Assembly: GCA_021779915.1 (NCBI GenBank)
Contig: JAJXZR010000002.1
Span: forward strand, 1-48,628
Reading direction: 5' to 3'
From: a bacterium
GTDB lineage: Bacteria; Patescibacteriota; Minisyncoccia; CAIUEV01
Length of the DNA: 48,628 nucleotides
Shown: piece after piece, positions 8,562 to 18,330 of the stretch
Position numbering within the stretch: position 1 is the stretch's first letter
Layout: every line of letters begins with the position of its first letter
Notes under the pieces: generated by a model
Databases searched by the model: none
The model's input: the letters and a program-made list of their open reading frames with translations, nothing else
What the model was told of the DNA's origin: nothing
Position numbers and translations under genes: made by a program

Positions 8562-9395
8562 ATGAAAACAACCAAAATTGCCTTGTTTCGAGGCAGGAAA
8601 ATTAGGAAAACGCTTTATCAAAATGAATGGTGGTTTGTAATAAATGATGTTGTTGAAGCATTAACTGACTCAATTGATCCCGCTCAATACTTTAAGCGAA
8701 TGAAAAAAAGAGATCAGGAATTAGCAAAATTGATAAACAAAGGGGGTGTACAATTTGTACCACCCCTTATGTTAGAAATAGAAACGACTGGTGGTCGGCA
8801 AAAAATGTATTGTTGGAATACTGAAGGAATATTTAGACTTATTCAATCCATCCCCTCTCCTAAAGCCGAGCCATTTAAGCGATGGTTGGCAAGAGTTGGG
8901 TATGAAAGATTACAAGAAATAGAAAACCCCGAACTGGCAACTAAGAAAACGAGGCTCCTTTATAAATTAAAGGGGTACCCGGAGGATTGGATTGAGAAAC
9001 GAATAAGGGGCATTGCGATTCGCGAAGAATTGACAGATGAATGGCAAAAGCGAGGAGCTGATGAAGATAGAGATTATGAAATTTTAACAGCAGAAATCTC
9101 CAAAGCGACTTTTGGAATTACACCAAGTGAATACAAAGACTTAAAAGGGCTTAAAAGACAAAATTTGCGTGATCATATGGATGATTTTGAACTGATTTTT
9201 ACCATGCTCGGAGAGAGATCAACTACTGAAATTCATCGTGTGGAAAATTCCAAAGGAGTGAAAAAGCTAAAAGATGATGCCAAAGCTGGTGGAGAGATTG
9301 CCGGTGGAGCCAGAAAGAACTTGGAAAAACGATTAGGTAAATCCATTGTTTCTGGCAACAATTTCTTACCAAAACCCAAACAAAAAGGATTTTGA
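8562..9395 (+). CDS. BRO family / DinD-like protein with N-terminal Bro-N domain
   Basis: FRGRKIRKTLYQNEWWFVINDVVEALT; YCWNTEGIFRLIQSIPSPKAEPFKRWLARVGYERLQEIENPE. Confidence 0.85.
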   Translation: MKTTKIALFRGRKIRKTLYQNEWWFVINDVVEALTDSIDPAQYFKRMKKRDQELAKLINKGGVQFVPPLMLEIETTGGRQKMYCWNTEGIFRLIQSIPSPKAEPFKRWLARVGYERLQEIENPELATKKTRLLYKLKGYPEDWIEKRIRGIAIREELTDEWQKRGADEDRDYEILTAEISKATFGITPSEYKDLKGLKRQNLRDHMDDFELIFTMLGERSTTEIHRVENSKGVKKLKDDAKAGGEIAGGARKNLEKRLGKSIVSGNNFLPKPKQKGF

Positions 9396-9479
9396 GCCAG
9401 TTTTCATAAAAAACATCTAATTTAGGAATTTCGAACTACACTCCCATAAACCCTCGTCAATAAAGGTTTTTAGTGGCTA

Positions 9480-9507
9480 TTGACAAGATTTTATAAATTA
9501 CTATAGT
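9480..9507 (+). promoter_or_regulatory. Putative sigma70-type promoter
   Basis: TTGACA-16 nt-TATAGT. Confidence 0.6.
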
Positions 9508-9600
9508 TAAAAGTTCACAATAAGAAGCTTTTTGAACCAGTACTTTACAATATAATCTAGAGTTATATCTAGAAATGTCATCGAGAAAAGGAGTTGGGTA

Positions 9601-9855
9601 ATGATATCAACAATATCATCTTTATCATCAGTGGAACCGTACTTCTTAATTTTTGTAGGGCTAGGGGGGGTCGCATTCGGTTTGTTTTGTTTCCTTCTAG
9701 GGTCCTTCCTGAGTTGTCTGCTTTATGGATTCGGCAAGAAAGCTCTCGCGGACAACGTATATGCGTTAGGGCAGGTAATCATGCTTTTTTTGGCTGTTTG
9801 TTCGACGGGGATAAGTTTTTGGGGTTTTGTTAAGATGATACCCATAATGTTTTAA
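9601..9855 (+). CDS. Small hydrophobic membrane protein
   Basis: AAAAGGAG SD shortly upstream of ATG; two TM segments. Confidence 0.55.
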   Translation: MISTISSLSSVEPYFLIFVGLGGVAFGLFCFLLGSFLSCLLYGFGKKALADNVYALGQVIMLFLAVCSTGISFWGFVKMIPIMF

Positions 9856-9882
9856 TATTCCTCAAGCTATCTCATTGTGTAC

Positions 9883-9916
9883 AAATGCTGGACTTCGGTT
9901 CAGCATTTTTTTATAA
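9883..9916 (+). terminator. Intrinsic terminator
   Basis: aaatgctg..cttcgg..cagcattttttt. Confidence 0.75.
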
Positions 9917-10127
9917 ATTTTTGCCAAAATCAGATTCTTTCTACACAATAATAATGTAATATTAAATACGTTCCAACATCTTTTCACCCTCTCCGCAACC
10001 AATTAATGCGGTTAAAATGCTGTTTTAATCATATAATATAACTGAGCTTGATTTTCGTTTTATTTTAATTTAATAATTTTTTTTATTATTTCTATGTTAT
10101 ACTAGCTTAAAAAAGTAAAATTATTAA

Positions 10128-10910
10128 ATGAAAAAACCATATTACAACAAATCAAAGTTTAAATTGTATCACTCAGATTGTTTAGATATTTTGAAGGAAA
10201 TTCCCGAAAATTCCGTGGATATGATTTTTGCCGATCCTCCCTACTTGCTTTCAAATGGGGGTTTTACTTGTGATGGTGGAAAAATGGTCAGTGTAAATAA
10301 AGGTCAGTGGGATGTTAGTAATGGCCTAAAAAAGGATTTTGAGTTTCATTTGGAATGGACCAAGGCTTGTCATAGAGTTTTGAAGCCCGGAGGGACTATA
10401 TGGGTTAGTGGAACTTACCATTCAATCTATAAGTGCGGTTTTGCCTTGCAAGTCAACAAATACCACATTCTGAACGATATTGCTTGGTTTAAGCCAAATG
10501 CATCACCGAATTTAAGTTGTCGTTTCTTCACGGCTAGTCACGAGACTATAATTTGGGCTAGAAAGGACAAAAAGGGGAAGCATAAATTCAACTATGATTT
10601 AATGAAAAACGGCAATTGGCCGGAAGACTTTTTAAAAAAGCCAAATTTACAAATGCGAAGTATTTGGTCAATGAACACGCCAAAACCATCCGAAAAGAAA
10701 TTCGGCAAGCACCCTACTCAAAAACCAATAGATCTGTTGGTGCGCATTGTTATGGCTAGCACTGATAAAGGCGATTTAGTCATTGATCCTTTTACGGGTT
10801 CTTCAACAACCGGATTAGCTTGCGTTCTTAATGATCGAAAATTTATTGGTATTGATATGGAAAAGAAATATTTAGATCTGTCGATTAAGAGATATGAGGA
10901 TTTAACATAA
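10128..10910 (+). CDS. Type II DNA methyltransferase (DPPY, N6-A or N4-C; D12/N6_N4_Mtase type)
   Basis: DMIFADPPYLLSNGG followed by DPFTGSSTTGLACVLNDRKFIGID. Confidence 0.92.
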   Translation: MKKPYYNKSKFKLYHSDCLDILKEIPENSVDMIFADPPYLLSNGGFTCDGGKMVSVNKGQWDVSNGLKKDFEFHLEWTKACHRVLKPGGTIWVSGTYHSIYKCGFALQVNKYHILNDIAWFKPNASPNLSCRFFTASHETIIWARKDKKGKHKFNYDLMKNGNWPEDFLKKPNLQMRSIWSMNTPKPSEKKFGKHPTQKPIDLLVRIVMASTDKGDLVIDPFTGSSTTGLACVLNDRKFIGIDMEKKYLDLSIKRYEDLT

Positions 10911-10914
10911 CAAC

Positions 10915-11610
10915 ATGCTTTCAAGTTTAAAATTAAAGGTTTTAAAACCATTTATTGACATCATAGAAACTCACAAAGGGAAAACTTTGGGGGAGGTTTC
11001 AAGAAAACTTAGTAATGGTAGGCACAAGCATTTCAAAAAAGGAGCCAGTGGTCTAATTATTGAAAATTTATTAGGGCTTGAAAATAATAATTCTAAAAAG
11101 GCGGATTTAGAGGAATACAGAATTGAAATCAAAGTTCTGCCGATCCAACTGAGTAACTTGAAAGCGAAAGAGCCGACACAAATAAAAATGATAAATTATG
11201 TCAGAGTGGCTTCTGAAAAATGGGAAAATGCTGAAATTAGGGATAAAATTGAAACAATTTTTTGGATTGCCTATGGTGTTAAAAAAGAAAACGGAAAAAA
11301 CGTTAGTCAAGACAAATATATTATTTTGGATTGGTTCATTGATGTACCTAATAATGAAACTCAAAAAATATTTCGAAAAGATTGGGAAGAAGTAAAATCC
11401 TATATAACAGCAGGAAGAGCCGATAAGTTATCCTGTAGCATGGGTGTTTATATTGAGCCAAAAACAAAAGGGAAAAATAATCAAGATCTAACTGATGCAC
11501 CTGATGGTAAAGGCGGTTTAGTTAAGGTTAGAAGAAGAGCTTTCTATTTCAAAAAAAATTATACCAATTTCAAAGTAATAAAAGAACTTGACTTAAAGGG
11601 GGTGAAATAG
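10915..11610 (+). CDS. MutH/Sau3AI-type restriction endonuclease
   Basis: KKGASGLIIENLLGL...ADLEEYRIEIKVLPI resembles the Sau3AI/MutH E..D..ExK catalytic pattern; adjacent to the methyltransferase. Confidence 0.75.
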   Translation: MLSSLKLKVLKPFIDIIETHKGKTLGEVSRKLSNGRHKHFKKGASGLIIENLLGLENNNSKKADLEEYRIEIKVLPIQLSNLKAKEPTQIKMINYVRVASEKWENAEIRDKIETIFWIAYGVKKENGKNVSQDKYIILDWFIDVPNNETQKIFRKDWEEVKSYITAGRADKLSCSMGVYIEPKTKGKNNQDLTDAPDGKGGLVKVRRRAFYFKKNYTNFKVIKELDLKGVK

Positions 11611-11715
11611 TTTTAACCTTTGCAAACAAAAATTTAGACCTCGCGTACTAAAGCTACTGGATTTTCTGATTTAAGTCTTGTTTGTTTTATTAAAATAATT
11701 ATTAATAAAAGAAAA

Positions 11716-12543
11716 ATGAAAAAGCTTCCAATGGGGATTGCTGTTGCGGTAGCGGTAATCGCTCCAGTTTGTTTCACTTACGCCGCTTACAATCCCAATC
11801 AAAATGGAAACTATCCGGGAGGGCGTAATGGGTCGATGATGGGAGATAGAGGGCAGGGACGCGGGCCAATGGGAGGGAATAATGGGAACAGCAATCGTGG
11901 TCCGGGAGCCAATGGAAACGGTAATTTTCAAGGGAGGCAAAACTTTTGTCAAAACAATCCTGCTTCGCCTGGTTGCCAAAGGCAAAATGGTAATACAAAC
12001 CGACAGCAAAATATGGCCGGTTTTTGTCAGGCAAATCCTAATACTCCCCGTTGTCAGCAAAATTCAAACGGACAGGTCAATAGCAATGCTAATACTCAGG
12101 GATTTGCCCAGGATCATTGCAAAAGGATAACTGCAAGAATCCAAGCCAGAATAAATAATTTTAACAACAACCAAACGGCGCGGATAAACATTTTTCAGGA
12201 TCTGCAGGATCATTTGAAGATGATTGCTAATAAATTGAGCTCTAATGGATTGGATGTTAGCAAACTTAATACGGATCTTGCAACGTTAAACCAGAAAATC
12301 AACAAATTTACCGCCGACTATGGTGATTTTATAAAATCTCTCCAGTCGGTTGTGCAGAATCAATGCGGTAATTCTAATGGAAATTTTGCTATAGGGCTTC
12401 AAAATGTCAGAGGCAACAATCAGTTGCAACTGAGAACCGATATTCTAGATGTGAGGAATTATGTAACCAGCACTATTCGACCGGATATTGAGACGCTTAA
12501 AGCCAAAATAAAAAGCAATACCAATAATAATAATCAGTTTTAA
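11716..12543 (+). CDS. Secreted Asn/Gly/Gln-rich low-complexity protein
   Basis: Signal peptide MKKLPMGIAVAVAVIAPVCFTYA; repeated FCQxNPxxPxCQ. Confidence 0.7.
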   Translation: MKKLPMGIAVAVAVIAPVCFTYAAYNPNQNGNYPGGRNGSMMGDRGQGRGPMGGNNGNSNRGPGANGNGNFQGRQNFCQNNPASPGCQRQNGNTNRQQNMAGFCQANPNTPRCQQNSNGQVNSNANTQGFAQDHCKRITARIQARINNFNNNQTARINIFQDLQDHLKMIANKLSSNGLDVSKLNTDLATLNQKINKFTADYGDFIKSLQSVVQNQCGNSNGNFAIGLQNVRGNNQLQLRTDILDVRNYVTSTIRPDIETLKAKIKSNTNNNNQF

Positions 12544-12564
12544 TAAATTAACTCAAAAACAATT

Positions 12565-12954
12565 ATGAGAAAATTAACAAAGATTTCTATTGCAACGTTG
12601 GGAGCGATTGCCCCGTTTGTTTTGGCTGGTTGTGGCAGTCAGGATCAGACAACAAATTCCAATGTTACGCCGGATAGTTCGGGAATGACCGGTGCCTCTT
12701 CTTCCTATTCTTCCGACAACACCAACTACAGTGTCACGGCCCCCAGCAATGACAATTATTCTGCATCAGATACTATGGGTGACGCGACAACTCCTCCTGC
12801 TCCGACAACGGTTCCGCCGAGCAGTACAACACAACAATCCCAAAATGTGAACGCCGATTTAGATCAAGTGCAAAAAGACATCAATTCTGTCAATGCTAAT
12901 TCCGATGATCTAAGTGGAAAAGCACTGGATAATTTGAATGATAACACAAACTAG
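12565..12954 (+). CDS. Small Ser/Thr/Asn-rich lipoprotein
   Basis: Lipobox VLAGC. Confidence 0.7.
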   Translation: MRKLTKISIATLGAIAPFVLAGCGSQDQTTNSNVTPDSSGMTGASSSYSSDNTNYSVTAPSNDNYSASDTMGDATTPPAPTTVPPSSTTQQSQNVNADLDQVQKDINSVNANSDDLSGKALDNLNDNTN

Positions 12955-12981
12955 AGCGAGTATCTTCTTGGTTATCTAATT

Positions 12982-13014
12982 AAAAAACCTCGGATAAGTT
13001 TATCCGAGGTTTTT
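12982..13014 (+). terminator. Intrinsic terminator
   Basis: aaaaaacctcggataagtttatccgaggttttt. Confidence 0.85.
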
Positions 13015-13029
13015 AATATTTTTTGCAGT

Positions 13030-13542
13030 TTATTGACTGGTTCCGTCTGAAAGGACGCTTATTCCTGTTACGAGATTGGAAATTGTTCCATCAGGATTTT
13101 TTTGCTGGAAAGTAGCTAATCTTGCAGCTTTAGGGTTTCTCAAATATTCAATTTCGATCAATCCGATTACCCCCGGAGGCCAGTAGGGATCGGTTTGCTT
13201 TTTTTGAGGAGAAATATTTTTCTTGAGATATTTTTCGTCGTCAAAAATGAAAATTAACATTCCGTCTGCTTGGAACCTTCCACGATTATCTTGCCGACCG
13301 GGGTAGTATATATACCTATCCCGACATGGTTTGTTCTTGTTTTTTTGGAAAAAATTCTTTATGCCATCACTATAACCTTGGGAAAAGAAATCACCTTGAA
13401 AAAAATCACCTAAAGTCTTCCACATTATATGGTTAGGATACCGTTTCGCTTCTTCTTGAGCTTGTGATACACTGACACAAAACAATAAAGCAATGCCGAC
13501 AAAGAGAAAAAAATAGGCGTCAGGGAATTTTCTTAATTTCAT
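13030..13542 (-). CDS. Secreted hypothetical protein
   Basis: Signal peptide FFLFVGIALLFCVSVSQAQ; SD AAAGGAG upstream. Confidence 0.6.
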   Translation of the reverse strand: MKLRKFPDAYFFLFVGIALLFCVSVSQAQEEAKRYPNHIMWKTLGDFFQGDFFSQGYSDGIKNFFQKNKNKPCRDRYIYYPGRQDNRGRFQADGMLIFIFDDEKYLKKNISPQKKQTDPYWPPGVIGLIEIEYLRNPKAARLATFQQKNPDGTISNLVTGISVLSDGTSQ

Positions 13543-13658
13543 TATTCCACTCCTTTCACGTTGTTAATGACCTTTAATGTTAATTCTGGTCTACAGGAGA
13601 AGAAAGAAATGGTCAACAAAACTACAATAAAAAACTACAGTAATGTTATCCTACCGTG

Positions 13659-13692
13659 TCATCCCGGGTCAAGCCCGGTATGACACGGTATC
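13659..13692. repeat. REP-like repeat, compact fused palindrome
   Basis: cgtgtcatcccgggtcaagcccggtatgacacgg. Confidence 0.85.
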
Positions 13693-13778
13693 GTCCTGTT
13701 CTACTTAAAAATTGAAAAGTAAAACAAAAAGACCATCGAAAAATCAATGGTCTTTTTGATATTCAAACTCATAAATCC

Positions 13779-14615
13779 TTATCTCTTTTTCTTCTTCCTG
13801 CGTCGTACAATATACTGGCTGGAGGGTTTTTTGGGTTTTCGGGTTTTTACTCCCTTGGCGGGTTTACCCCATTTGGTCTTTTGATATTTAAGACCAATCG
13901 GTTGGTTTCCTTCTCCTCCTCCATGTGGATGGTCGACGGGGTTCATAACCTTACCTCTGACTTGTGGACGTCTTCCCATCCATCTTTTACGTCCGGCTTT
14001 TCCGATTCGGATAGTATTATGTTCAATGTTAGCGGCCTTTCCGATGGTAGCAAAACAAACGTCGTGAATCATTCTGATTTCAGAGGAAGGCATCTGGAGA
14101 TGAGTAAAGCCATTTTCCTGCGCCATAACGACGGCAGATGATCCGGCTGATCTTACGATTTGACCACCTTTGTTCACTTTCAATTCAATATTAAAAACTT
14201 CGGTTCCCACAGGAATTCTTTTAAGAATGGTGCGGTTTCCTATTTTAATTTCTGCTTTGGGAGAAATCATGATAATGTCTCCTTCTTTAGCTCCGTGCCA
14301 AGCGGGAATATAACTCTTCTCTCCATCAGCATAGGCGATAAGAGCGATAAAGGTGGTACGATTAGGATCTTTTTCTACTCCGATAACCTTAGCTGGGATT
14401 TCTTTTTTATTAAGACGAAAATCAACAATGCGGAGCATCCTTTTGTGGCCTCCTCCTCTGTGACGGGTAGAAATCTTACCGGTGCTCATTCGTCCGACTT
14501 TGCTGGTTTTGGGAAGAAGTAACGACTTCTCAGGCTTTCTTTTCTTATCAAAACCGTCCTTCACATAGGACATGACTCTCTTTCCAGTATTTTTAATCTT
14601 TCTAATCTTAAGCAT
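13779..14615 (-). CDS. rplB: Ribosomal protein L2
   Basis: STRHRGGGHKRMLRIVDF; NPVDHPHGGGEG. Confidence 0.98.
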   Translation of the reverse strand: MLKIRKIKNTGKRVMSYVKDGFDKKRKPEKSLLLPKTSKVGRMSTGKISTRHRGGGHKRMLRIVDFRLNKKEIPAKVIGVEKDPNRTTFIALIAYADGEKSYIPAWHGAKEGDIIMISPKAEIKIGNRTILKRIPVGTEVFNIELKVNKGGQIVRSAGSSAVVMAQENGFTHLQMPSSEIRMIHDVCFATIGKAANIEHNTIRIGKAGRKRWMGRRPQVRGKVMNPVDHPHGGGEGNQPIGLKYQKTKWGKPAKGVKTRKPKKPSSQYIVRRRKKKKR

Positions 14616-14641
14616 AATAGATAATAAAAAGCGATTCTTAA

Positions 14642-14935
14642 TTACATTTTCTTAATACTTTCACCTTTTTTCAAAGTCACAATGGCCTTTTTTCCTCTTT
14701 TCCCCTTCTTTCCTTCACCCGATCTTCTCATCACAACTTTAGTTTTGATCTGAACGATATTAATCTTTTCGACCTTTACACCATATATTTTCTCTATAGC
14801 TTTTCTGACCATTACTTTATTAGCCTTGCTTTTCACTCGGAAAGTGTATTTTCCTGTCTTTTCTCCAGCGACAATCTTTTCAGTCATAAGAGGAGAAACA
14901 ATAATATCTTCCAGTATGTTATTTTGCTTGTTCAT
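14642..14935 (-). CDS. rplW: Ribosomal protein L23
   Basis: ILEDIIVSPLMTEKI..KYTFRVKSKANKVMVRKAIEKIYGVKV. Confidence 0.96.
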   Translation of the reverse strand: MNKQNNILEDIIVSPLMTEKIVAGEKTGKYTFRVKSKANKVMVRKAIEKIYGVKVEKINIVQIKTKVVMRRSGEGKKGKRGKKAIVTLKKGESIKKM

Positions 14936-15623
14936 CGGGTTGGATTACTGAATCATTTTTCCGAGATCTCGTTACCTTTTTGGAAGAACTCTCGGCTTTA
15001 AATTTTTCTTCCAAGATTTTAACCGCTCCTTTTTCTATCAAAACAATCTTTTTACTAAGTAAATCAAGAGTGTTGGTGTTGTTAATATCGGTTGTTTTCA
15101 CCTTTTCAAGATTAAGGGAGGCTCTCTTTAAGTTGGCATTTTGCTTTTCGGTTACCACTAAAACTGATTTCTTCCCATCAGACAAACCAGTGAGAATATT
15201 CGATAATCCTTTGGTTTTGGCATTATCTAGATCAAAACTATCAACAAACCTTATCTCTTTATCTCGAAGTTTTGCGCTAAGAGCCATTAAGAAAGCCAGT
15301 CGTCCAACTTTTTTGTTGATCTTACTGAGATAGTTTCGTTCATTGCGGGGTCCAAAAGTAATTCCTCCACCTTTCCAAATCGGACTTCTGTTTGACCCGG
15401 CGCGGGCCCTTCCTGTCCCTTTTTGCTTCCAAGGTTTCTTACCTCCACCCCTCACTTCCCCTTTGTTTTTGGTATGGGCAGTGTAAACTCGCTGGTTATT
15501 AAGGAGAGAAACCGTTACTTGATGCATTAAATCGGAATTCAACTTAACGTCAAAAATATGTTCGGCAAGTTCGATGGTTCCCGTTTCTTTTCCTTCCAAA
15601 TTGTATACTGAAATCTTTGTCAT
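14919..15623 (-). CDS. rplD: Ribosomal protein L4
   Basis: THTKNKGEVRGGGKKPWKQKGTGRARAGSNRSPIWKGGG-type motif. Confidence 0.97.
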   Translation of the reverse strand: MTKISVYNLEGKETGTIELAEHIFDVKLNSDLMHQVTVSLLNNQRVYTAHTKNKGEVRGGGKKPWKQKGTGRARAGSNRSPIWKGGGITFGPRNERNYLSKINKKVGRLAFLMALSAKLRDKEIRFVDSFDLDNAKTKGLSNILTGLSDGKKSVLVVTEKQNANLKRASLNLEKVKTTDINNTNTLDLLSKKIVLIEKGAVKILEEKFKAESSSKKVTRSRKNDSVIQPDEQAK

Positions 15624-15643
15624 GATAATTTATGAAAATTATT

Positions 15644-16261
15644 TTACATTCCAACCACTTTCACCCAGCTTCCTTTCCTACCGGGGACTGCTCCTTTGAT
15701 CGCGATAATATTCTTTTCTTTATCGATCCAAGCAATTTTGGAATTTTTAATAGTGACCTGTTCATATCCCATGCTACCGGCCATCTTCTTTCCTTTTTGT
15801 ACGTGTTCCGGAAAAGCAGATCCGATTGAACCGGCACTTCGAAGGACATGCCTGTGTCCATGGCTTTTGGGACCACCTTTAAATCCGTGTCGCCTGACAA
15901 CTCCTTGAGTCCCTTTACCTTTAGTTATGGCGATAACTTTAACATTGTCACCATTTTTGAAATTGTCAGCATTAATATTCTCTCCTTCTTTACCTTCCAT
16001 CTTCTCTTCCTCGGAGAGTCTGAACTCCTTGATAACGAGGAAATTTGTACTTTTCTTGACTAAATCGCTCTTAGATTCAATTGTTTGGGATTTTTTCTTA
16101 AGAATACCTAAGATATAAGATGAATAGCCATCTTTCTGTTGGGTTTTCTCTCCGACAAACACAGTCCGTCCGAAATCAACTAAGGTGATCGGCTCTACTT
16201 CCTTTTTTTCATTCCACCATTCTGTCATTCCCAATTTTTCTCCAAGTAAAAAAGTATTCAT
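15644..16261 (-). CDS. rplC: Ribosomal protein L3
   Basis: GKGTQGVVRRHGFKGGPKSHGHRHVLRSAGSIG. Confidence 0.97.
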   Translation of the reverse strand: MNTFLLGEKLGMTEWWNEKKEVEPITLVDFGRTVFVGEKTQQKDGYSSYILGILKKKSQTIESKSDLVKKSTNFLVIKEFRLSEEEKMEGKEGENINADNFKNGDNVKVIAITKGKGTQGVVRRHGFKGGPKSHGHRHVLRSAGSIGSAFPEHVQKGKKMAGSMGYEQVTIKNSKIAWIDKEKNIIAIKGAVPGRKGSWVKVVGM

Positions 16262-16379
16262 TTCAAAAACATAAAACATGAAACGTGAAGCATGAAACAC
16301 AAAATTCCAGGTTAAATATTTATAGAAAATTTATAAATATTAAATCCCGGATTGTATTTTCATGCCTTAGGTTTTATGG

Positions 16380-16694
16380 TTACATTTTTATCTCGATGTC
16401 AACCCCGGCAGGGAGATCAAGATTAGTAAGGGCTTCAATGGTTTTAGAAGTAAAGTTCTCAATATCAATCAATCTTTTGTGGGTTCTCATTTCAAATTGG
16501 TCTCGGGCGTCCTTGTGTACAAAAGTAGAACGGTTAACTGTGAACTGCTTAATTTTGGTGGGAAGGGGCACTGGACCATTGACCAAAGCACCTGTTCTTT
16601 CGGCAGTCTCCACAATTTGTCTTGCAGATAAGTCGATTACTCGATGATCAAAAGCTTTAATCTTGATTCGAATTCGGTTTTTACTTTCTTCCAT
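16380..16694 (-). CDS. rpsJ: Ribosomal protein S10
   Basis: [40 protein letters not shown]. Confidence 0.98.
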   Translation of the reverse strand: MEESKNRIRIKIKAFDHRVIDLSARQIVETAERTGALVNGPVPLPTKIKQFTVNRSTFVHKDARDQFEMRTHKRLIDIENFTSKTIEALTNLDLPAGVDIEIKM

Positions 16695-16719
16695 ATCTTT
16701 GTTCTTTAAATTAAAATAC

Positions 16720-16750
16720 ACCCCCGAATTCCTTTTGAGAATTCGGGGGG
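16720..16750 (-). terminator. Hairpin between tuf and rpsJ, terminator/attenuator-like
   Basis: Minus strand ccccccgaattc-tcaaaag-gaattcgggggtgtatttta. Confidence 0.7.
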
Positions 16751-16768
16751 TACGAGTCATTAATCTAT

Positions 16769-17962
16769 CTACTTGGTAATCTCCGTGATAACCCCTGCTC
16801 CAACTGTTCTTCCTCCTTCTCGAATGGCAAATCTCATTTCTTTTTCAGCCGCCACTGGTTTAATCAACTTGATCTTAAATTTCATAGTATCTCCAGGCAT
16901 TACCATCTCTACTCCCTCTGGGAGAGTCACCTCACCTGTAACGTCAGTTGTTCGAATAAAAAACTGAGGTTTATAGCCTGTGAAGAATGGAGTGTGTCTA
17001 CCACCTTCTTCTTTGCTTAAAATATACACCTCGGAATCAAACTCAGTGTGAGGGCTGATGGATCCTGGTTTTGCCAAGACTTGTCCTCTTTCAACGTCTT
17101 CTTTCTTGATTCCACGAAGCAGAATACCTGCATTATCACCGGCTTGACCTTTGTCCAATTCTTTGTTAAACATCTCAATTCCAGTAACCGCTGTCTTTTT
17201 TGTATCGCGAAGTCCGACAATCTCAACATCTTCCCCCAGCTTGACTTGTCCTCTTTCAATTCTTCCCGTTACAACGGTACCACGTCCTTCAATTGAGAAG
17301 ATGTCTTCAATTGGCATGAGAAGAGGTTTGTCAACATCTCGAATTGGCTCAGGGATCTTTTCATCAAGAGCGTCAATAAGAGCCAAAACTTGTTTGGCAT
17401 TCTCATCATTAGCATCTTTGGCTTCGAGAGCCTTAAGAGCTGAACCTCTTATAATAGAAGCTTCTTCACCTTTGAATTCATACTTAGTAAGGAGTTCTCT
17501 GATTTCTTCTTCAACTAAGTCAATAAGCTCCGGATCGTCTACCTGGTCTACTTTGTTGATAAAAACAACAATTTCAGGTACTCCTACTTGTCTGGCTAAG
17601 AGGATATGCTCTTGTGTCTGAGGCATTGGACCGTCGGTAGCAGCAACTACTAAAATCGCACCATCCATTTGAGCGGCTCCGGTAATCATGTTCTTCACAT
17701 AGTCAGCATGTCCCGGACAGTCAATATGGGCGTAGTGTTTTTTGTCTGATTCATATTCCACGTGAGCGGTGGCAATCGTAATTCCTCTTTCTCTTTCCTC
17801 GGGAGCCGAATCAATCTCATTCACGCCTTTTTTAGAGGTGGGTTTTCCCGAAAGAGCCAAACAGTGCAAAATTGCAGCTGTCAGGGTTGTTTTTCCGTGG
17901 TCAACGTGACCGATGGTTCCTACGTTGACATGCGGTTTTGTTCTGCTAAATTTTTCCGCCAT
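16769..17962 (-). CDS. tuf: Elongation factor Tu
   Basis: [50 protein letters not shown]. Confidence 0.99.
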   Translation of the reverse strand: MAEKFSRTKPHVNVGTIGHVDHGKTTLTAAILHCLALSGKPTSKKGVNEIDSAPEERERGITIATAHVEYESDKKHYAHIDCPGHADYVKNMITGAAQMDGAILVVAATDGPMPQTQEHILLARQVGVPEIVVFINKVDQVDDPELIDLVEEEIRELLTKYEFKGEEASIIRGSALKALEAKDANDENAKQVLALIDALDEKIPEPIRDVDKPLLMPIEDIFSIEGRGTVVTGRIERGQVKLGEDVEIVGLRDTKKTAVTGIEMFNKELDKGQAGDNAGILLRGIKKEDVERGQVLAKPGSISPHTEFDSEVYILSKEEGGRHTPFFTGYKPQFFIRTTDVTGEVTLPEGVEMVMPGDTMKFKIKLIKPVAAEKEMRFAIREGGRTVGAGVITEITK

Positions 17963-18330
17963 TTTTGTTTGTGGTCCAGTTGCTTTAAAGCAAAAGCACC
18001 CTGTTAATTATTAGGATAATGATAAACTGCAAATTTTTCTTGAAAATTCATTCCGACCCTTATCAACCATAGTATTCGCAATATGAGAATGAAACACAAC
18101 AAAAAGATTGTCAAGAAAGTCGGTTAAAGAGCAGAAAATAATTGGACAAAAACAATATATTACCAATTTTTTCCAGCCTTTTTCTGCCTTGATTAGGCAA
18201 CTTGCAAAAACTAATGCATAATTTTAAAAATTGCAAAAAACAAAATAGAATAATCGAAGAAAGGCATAGCTGTATTTTTATTTTCTAATATTACCCCTTC
18301 GTTTGCAATATTAATTCCCTCATTATAATT

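Noticed and set aside
8739-8767. Imperfect palindrome aagggggtgtacaatttgtaccacccctt inside the BRO-N gene
   Set aside because: Encodes NKGGVQFVPPL, which I recall as a conserved stretch of this protein family, so it is probably coding constraint.
13881-17621. Plus-strand ORFs opposite the ribosomal protein/tuf operon
   Set aside because: Antisense to highly conserved genes; no evidence of coding.
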